Shown here piece by piece: positions 58,066 through 64,000 of a stretch of 64,000 bases of DNA. The number at the start of each line of letters is the position of its first letter. Positions within the stretch are counted from its first letter, which is position 1. The position numbers and the translations under genes are program-made. This DNA comes from Vitis vinifera (taxonomy: Eukaryota; Streptophyta; Magnoliopsida; Vitales; Vitaceae): NCBI RefSeq assembly GCF_030704535.1, contig NC_081812.1, positions 22,729,501 to 22,793,500 of the forward strand, in the 5' to 3' direction. The notes beneath the pieces were generated by a model. It saw only the letters and a list, made by a program, of their open reading frames with translations. It was not told the DNA's origin and made no database searches.

Positions 58066-59410
58066 GTAATATAGCTGAAAATTAAAACCTCATCCTTAGA
58101 ATATAATTCCAGATAAACATTAATCAAACATGACAAATGAAATTAACTACTTCACAGCACTAAAGATAATATGCATCTTCATACATGAAATTCCCAATAT
58201 ATGACATCCAAAGATCTAAGAACATTAAAAAAAGAAAAGAGCAGGAGGAATCGTTCAATTCCTAGAACAGCCACCAGAATTATAAGAAAATGATAAAAAT
58301 GATACTAGAACCATACGTATCACAAAGTCTGGGGATTTCAACATAAATATCAAAGGAAAACTCAATTTCAGAAAGAAATATGTAGTAATTTAGACAAAGA
58401 CATAAACATGTTAATTTTGGATAATCAAATTAACTGTCTTAGAAACAAATCATGGTTGGAGGTATCAAAGGGCATAAATTCAAAACAAGACAATATATTT
58501 CCCATGTTATGGCTAGCGGAAAGAACAAGGAAAATTCTTTAAAACAACTTTTTTCCCTGAAACTTATCTCCATTTTTATCCAACAGTAGAAAGATTATCC
58601 AAGATTAGGCTTTTTCAGAGGTGTTTAGAGTTTGGAGAACAGAATATTGGAGAAGGGAGAAAAAAAATCAGTAACGCTCCCTTTGGTTCCCTAGATGGGA
58701 GAGGAAAAGAAACTACAAATTTCAATCGTAGTTTTTCTATTTTTGTTATTTATCCAAATATATATATTTCATTTTTCTCCTTGCCTTTGATTTTCTCAAC
58801 AACAAAACACACAGTTTAGACTAAAATCAAGCTGGAGCAGGAAGCAAAAAAATGCAATTAAAAACAAAAAGGAAAAAAGAAAAAGAAAAAGAAAAAGAAG
58901 GACAATGAAAAAGAACCAATTCCCCAACAAAACCAAAACAAAAGAAAACGCAAACATCAAATACAAGCAAAATAATGAGAACAGGAGACCAAGAACAAAT
59001 GAACATCCACCAAGCATGCAGTAACTATGATCCGAAGAAAACCTTACCTATTTTGAGCTACAAAGGGAAGAAGCAAGGATCCAAGAAGATCGGAGTACAA
59101 AAAATCATTAAAAAATGTTCGAAGAGATCAAAACACGAACAGAAAGGAGGAATAGAGATAGAAAGCGAGATTCATCAAAGAAAGTTTGGGATATCGGTCG
59201 GAGACAGGACAATCTTACCAATTTTCGCAGCTAAGAAAGTGAAGAGTAAATCCACCATGTGGATCTAAAGCGAGACTGCGGAAACCAGCTTCAAAGTAGT
59301 GTTTGGAAGCCGAGAAAGTGAAGGAAAACTATGAGAAAATTATCAGAACGAGAAAGTTGTGAGCACAAACATAAGAGAAGTGCTTCTTCTCTTCTTCTTC
59401 TTCCATCGCC
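58066..59410 (-). other. 5' UTR and leader intron(s) of the CCCH gene
   Basis: On the minus strand an acceptor TTTTCAG/CTATATTAC (exon start near 58075) pairs with a donor AAAATAG/GTAAGG (59047-59046); a second possible donor, AAAATTG/GTAAGAT, lies near 59218. The first UTR exon probably starts near 59400, just below a TAAATATATATTTT stretch (about 59430-59450) that could serve as TATA region. The intron is T-rich in sense. It contains TTTGGTTCCCTAGATGG near 58683, similar to other TTTGGTT motifs in the window. Confidence 0.45.
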
Positions 59411-61079
59411 GTTTCCTATGTTCGACAAGTGAAGAAAAAATATATATTTATTATTATTATTACTAACTTTTTTTTTTAGTTGAAAAAATCGCCGATCCAA
59501 TAAGAGAATAGGAGGATGACAATTTTAAAAACAAAAAGAAAAAGGTGAAATACACTGCAATGGAAAAAGGTGCATGGCACAATCTCATCCGGTTGTGCTC
59601 TTTATAATTTATCTTCTGAGTCCAACCAAATCATGCCGCGTCATCATAAGAGGTTATATTCGACATTTCAGATAATTTCTACCCTGATGTGGTATGATGT
59701 GATTAGCTGGCATATCTGGGTAATATAAGTCAGGGTATACAAAACTTCTTGAAATTCACCCAAATTCACTCCGCAAGAGGGTTGAATTTTACCAGGTGGT
59801 ATTTCAGTAAATCCAGCTTTCCAGCGATGTCCTACACCCGGATGACGTGTCAATGATTCATTTGGAGATAAGTCGGTCCTGGCTCTTTTGTATCAAAAGA
59901 CGAATTTACCCCTAAGTGAGCTTCTAGTAATGTCTCGACACGGCTGAGGGAGCAGGTGGTCCTTCAAAGCGGACCATAGAAGCCATGTAGACTATGGGAA
60001 ACCGGTTGGCAAGTGAAAAGGCGGTGGAGGTGACCGGTTAGGTGAGTTAAAGGGATTAAGGTAACCGGTGGAAGCGGTAACCTCGCGCGTGCTTGAGGTA
60101 GATTCAACTGGATTGAGAAGAGGACTGGAGTCCACCAATCAGATTCTCGGACCTCAGTTTTCTTAGTGTGCGAACGGACTTCAGGCACTAGTCAATTCTG
60201 ATTAAATGTGGGGTCAAGTCCCGGCAAATCACCCAAAAAAAAACCAGAAAAGAATAAAAATAAAGAAAAAAATAAAAAGAGGATAAAATTAAAAATGGAT
60301 AAAAATTAATTTTTATATTTTATATATTAAATAAATAAATTTGAAAAAACAACAACCTTGGCAGCCGCCTCAGTTGACTACGAAGGAAAAGCGAAGGAGA
60401 ATAAATCAATTTTAAAATTTGAGAGAGACTTGCGTGTGTTAGCTCGTATCTGAAGAATGGGTGTGAGCTGTACTTTTTGATGACGTGGAAAGTGTAGGCG
60501 CCTCAGTTTTCATGGTACCGTTGATAAGGAGTGATTTGGACATGGCTTGCTTCTGGGCCGTTCGATCTATCCTGTGGGCCCATGTCCGCTCTGATTAAAG
60601 TTTTGGAGCCCTCACCTGTTATATTCATAGTACAAGCAAGTCATAAAAATGAGCTTAACCTTGTAATTTGTAATTATAATTTTTAATATAAAAATAGAAT
60701 CACGTCGAATTAATTTTAAATTTTATTTCAAATTTGAAAAATAAAATCAAAATATTTTTTAACTCGTTTTTTTAAAACTGTAAGAGCTCGAAATGACCCT
60801 CCTCCTCCTCCGTATGGGTGCCGCAAAGTGTAGAAAAAGATTAAGTCCATGACATGTAGCTATCTTATTTATTTTTTTAATTGTTTACTTGTCAAATTAT
60901 TATTTTTGAGATGAAAATAACATAATGATATAAGAATATAACAAAAATAAATAAATTCAAAATTTGTATAACCACTACAACAGTAAATAACTACCTAAAA
61001 TAACCACCCAGCAAAAATAATATTATTTTTAAATAAAATAATTATTTATTTATTTATTTTGTTAATATAGGCCTCGTTT
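59411..61079. other. upstream region of the CCCH gene
   Basis: Likely promoter-side DNA of the minus-strand CCCH gene. It contains a cluster of three ACCGGT boxes (60001-60069), an inverted repeat TGGTCC/GGACCA around 59957-59976, an ACCAATCA CCAAT-type box near 60135, and TGTGGGCCCATG near 60572. A GGGTCAAGTCCCGGCAAATC stretch (60213-60232) superficially resembles a tRNA T-arm but has no matching tRNA body. No coding frame is supported. Confidence 0.4.
59999..60070. promoter_or_regulatory. triplet of ACCGGT palindromes at 31-32 bp spacing
   Basis: ACCGGT occurs at 60001-60006, 60033-60038 and 60064-60069, i.e. 32 and 31 bases apart, about three helical turns. Flanks are AAACCGGTTGG, TGACCGGTTAG and TAACCGGTGGA, all containing AACCG/CCGGTT Myb-type cores. 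It is 0.6 kb upstream of the likely CCCH-gene start. Binding factor unknown. Confidence 0.45.
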
Positions 61080-61605
61080 TCAAAGTTGTGAGATGTGGAC
61101 ATCAAAGGGGAACCAAGTTCTATTTGATAAATACATTCACCAGGATGCATTATACAAATCAAGATAAGGATGTGGGCCCTTTGGATGCCTTTTGGATCGG
61201 CCCAATGGACGGTGATTTTGGGACAAGTAGTGGTGGGCCAGGATCTGGGATGGACTCTTATCCAACACCTCATTCTTGGGCCGATGTGACGGGTAAATTT
61301 GGCCTGGATTTAATGGTTTCCTTTTCGGGTATCAGAGTGGACCCAATCGATTTGGACCGTACACCTGGCGGGAGTTGATTGCGTGGGTGGCTAAGATCAG
61401 GAGATCAATTTTAGGGAAAATCCAAGAAGAGATTTGGTGGTCCACGGACCATGAGAAAGCTGGGTGTGATTTAACGAATGCCCACCGTATCAGGGTGTTT
61501 TGGATTAAAAGGGCCCACTGGAGTACTCCTAGGTCAAAATCCACCAAATGGGTCAATCTCAGCCATCCATTATTCCACACTTTTCTTTTTTTCTCTATTC
61601 CATAA
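61080..61605. other. GC-rich island with many GGGCC boxes
   Basis: About 500 bases of near-balanced GC in very AT-rich surroundings, with repeated TGGGCC/GGCCCA boxes (e.g. GTGGGCCCTTTGG, CGGCCCAATGG, GGTGGGCCAGG, TTGGGCCGATG, AAAGGGCCCACTGG). Frames of 75-96 codons are open on both strands and overlap, none with a known motif. It could be an unassigned promoter, an unknown small gene, or a captured gene piece. Confidence 0.35.
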
Positions 61606-62581
61606 AATATAATGATGCTCTTACATATATTTCAAACATTGATATGCGATAATTTTTGTAAAAATAAATTTTAATCAAAAATAAAATTTTATAATGTCCG
61701 CCTCCTTACTCCACAAGTGTGAAGTATTCCACTATTTTAATATTTTTCTCAACTAACAGTTTTGCTATCTTTCTTTACACTTTGGTTCATTAGGTTTCAA
61801 TAGATCCTTACCATATTCAAAGTGCTCTCCCGAGACTTTACCGACTACTTTTCACTAGCTTAATAATATACAAGAACAAATGACAATTAAAGTCAATGCA
61901 TTAAGATGATTTGACAATTTTTGGAGTAAATACACTCAATAGTGAATTATTTTTTTAAAATCACGAGAATGATATTTCAATAGTTGCTTCCTTCATAAAT
62001 GAATCATGAGAGTCTCATGTAAATGATTCAGATCGAATCTAATTATTAGATAAAGTCGTAATTCAACTTATTTACTAGTTCATTATGGAACAAATAGTTA
62101 ATGAACACTTTTCAATGATTGTTTGACGTCAAAACATCGATCAAGTACAGTTTGACCTCAATCATACTTCAACTATTAGGCACCACGTAAAAAATGCACG
62201 AGTTTACCCTTATTTAGTCAAATGCTCAAGTCAATTATACAAAAAACATAGATAATTATTATATAGATAACATTTAATGGCCAAATTAATTCAAATTAAA
62301 AAAAAATAAAATTGTTTAATGCTAAAAAACACATCAAATACAAGTTTTTATCATTAAAATAATCAATTTTAATTTTCATTGAAATAATAAAATATGCATA
62401 AATGAGTTATTTTGAAAGAAAAAAAACCTTTTAAAGAGTTCATTATTTTTTTATTTAAAAAGGTTTTATGTTAAAAGGTATTTATTCTTATTATTTAGCA
62501 CCATGGTAGAGCTTCCTAAGAGAACCCACGTATTATTTTGAGAAGAGTCCTCTCCTTTTTAGCTAGACATGAGTTGTATAG

Positions 62582-62614
<33 letters not shown>

Positions 62615-63479
62615 TATTTTTATTGATTTGAGATGATTTTTTGTTAGTATCATACTTGAAAGTTAAACCTTAAATCTAGGTCGTTATTTTCTTATGTTTT
62701 GTTTATTATAAAAAGACATATAAAAATAATTTATTAACCTCAAATTTATTTACTTTTATTTCATTCACTTTTTTCTCTTTGTGTTTTTCTCTTATTATTT
62801 TTGTTCAAATTTTCCAAAAATAGTTATTGAGAAGACTTTTAAAAGGAATTATTAATTAATTTTTAAAAGTAAAATTTTGTTTGGAAACTTAAATAAAAAA
62901 TATTTTTAAAATTTATTTTTTGTGAATATATTATGCATTTGGATTATAATTAAAAAAATCAAACTATTCTCCATATTTATACTTGATTTTGAACACATTT
63001 TACTAAAAAAATAAAAATTAAAACCCCTTCAAATTTATTATAAAAGGACAACACATTCTTCAAATTATTTTTTTTCCAAAAAAAAAAACATGGTTTTAGT
63101 AAAAAAGATTGTCAAACATACTTATAATAGAATAAATGTGTTATATTTAATATATATATTCAACAATAAATTCAAAATGGCCAATAAATTTTTATTTTAT
63201 TTTTATAACATTGCATGAATGATATAAAGAAATGTGGAAGTTCATTTATTGGAGACAAATTTATAGCAACCCATTCGATATCACATCAAACTTTGAATTT
63301 GAATCACTAAAATATATGATGAATGCTAATGAATATATAACTCAAAGATTCAAAACAATGAGATCAAATATAAAGTATAAATCAATTAAACATCAAATTT
63401 TAAAAGAAAAATCTAATTAAGATAAAATAAAAAATTAAAAAACACGGAACACCTTATGATCCGTTCTCTCAACTGTGTA
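61606..63479. other. AT-rich intergenic DNA
   Basis: No coding frame, RNA gene or defined element was recognised. It contains a (TTA)10 microsatellite at 62583-62613 and many T- and A-rich runs. A 62-codon plus-strand frame at 63232 is AT-driven and not credible. Confidence 0.5.
62583..62613. repeat. (TTA)10 microsatellite
   Basis: About ten TTA/ATT units in intergenic DNA. Confidence 0.9.
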
Positions 63480-64000
63480 AATATTATTTGTTTTGAATTC
63501 AAAAGAACGTCGTGCCTTTAAAACGCATTTGCAAAAGTAAAAAGGAACTCAAAAACTTTATTCTCTATTTAATGTGAAATATTACAATCACTTCTTCATA
63601 CATAATACAATATCCTCGTTATGTAAAACGGGATAATAAACACCAACATTGAGGTCAATAATCGATTTTAATACAATTTATAACGACACACATCTAAGTG
63701 TGTAGATATTAGTTACTCTGAGCCTAAAAAGAATATCATAACTTTAAAACACATTTACATAATTAAGATGAGTTCATATTTATATAATATAAAAAACTTT
63801 ATTATTCGTTGATATAACATTTTACAATCACTTCCCATTGAAATACAAAATCCTCATCATATCTTATAAAATTATAAAATCAAATAGATTGATATCCCTC
63901 ATAGAGTCAAACAAACGAATACCCTGTATGAAGCCAAACAAACCTCCATATCGAAGTCGAAAATTGATTTTAATATTATTTATAACGATTAATTTCTAAT
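63480..64000. repeat. tandem pair of a dispersed repeat, running off the window
   Basis: Two diverged units about 230-240 bases apart share CTTTAAAAC(G/A)CATTT (63516 and 63742), ACAATCACTTC (63583 and 63823) and ATCCTCRT blocks; the second unit continues to the window edge with CCAAACAAACCTCCATATCG. The same blocks occur at 44330-44595. Its class is not clear from sequence alone. Confidence 0.6.

Noticed and set aside
60190-60240. tRNA-like 3' half (GGGTCAAGTCCCGGCAAATC)
   Set aside because: It has T-arm-like pairing but no acceptor stem, D arm or anticodon arm at the right distance upstream.

Overview
This is a plant nuclear window, almost certainly a eudicot and most likely grapevine (Vitis). 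The evidence is spliced genes with canonical plant GT-AG introns, very AT-rich intergenic DNA, many small palindromic MITEs, and truncated L1-type LINE fragments ending in a '...TTACTTATCAAAA' tail. The genus is an inference from the style of the repeats and genes. I saw no tRNA, rRNA, CRISPR array, virus, toxin gene or bacterial operon.

Layout: six well-supported protein genes and one small one. (1) 1832-2695, minus: a single-exon AP2/ERF transcription factor matching DREB2F. (2) 5722-9152, minus: a six-exon nuclear protein (774 aa) with a PHD finger, an acidic repeat block and a C-terminal Myb-like domain; its 5' UTR carries an intron and a uORF. (3) 14426-14632, minus: a 68-aa conserved small plant protein with a good TATA box. 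(4) 16459-38759, minus: a 22-kb, 24-exon gene for an ARM/HEAT-repeat protein of 1100 aa that I rebuilt exon by exon with consistent phases; its introns hold LINE pieces, a tRNA-type SINE and local tandem duplications. (5) 41682-43637, plus: a single-exon DYW-class PPR protein matching the mitochondrial RNA editing factor MEF1. (6) 45614-50852, plus: a 13-exon MATE transporter of the DTX42/FRD3 citrate type, with one GC-AG intron. (7) 55849-57960, minus: an ankyrin plus tandem CCCH zinc-finger protein of the C3H30 (TZF7/OXS2) type, whose usual N-terminus appears frame-shifted into a uORF.

These genes do not form a pathway; this is an ordinary chromosomal neighbourhood. From memory, the DREB2F and ARM-repeat genes are also close neighbours in Arabidopsis (At3g57600 and At3g57570), so part of the order may be ancestral. 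Several genes are stress-related by family (DREB2F, DTX42, C3H30), but nothing in the sequence shows co-regulation.

The intergenic and intronic space is rich in repeats. The clearest are a 666-bp Mutator-like MITE with 71-bp terminal inverted repeats and a perfect 9-bp target-site duplication (40442-41125), three copies of one palindromic MITE family, a SINE that shares its 3' tail with a LINE tail 1 kb away, and a repeat at 44.3-44.6 kb that recurs as a tandem pair at the right end of the window. I found no previously undescribed biological system. The best leads are the disrupted N-terminus of the CCCH gene, the repeat block of the PHD-Myb protein, the LINE/SINE tail sharing, and a helically spaced triplet of ACCGGT boxes at 60.0 kb.
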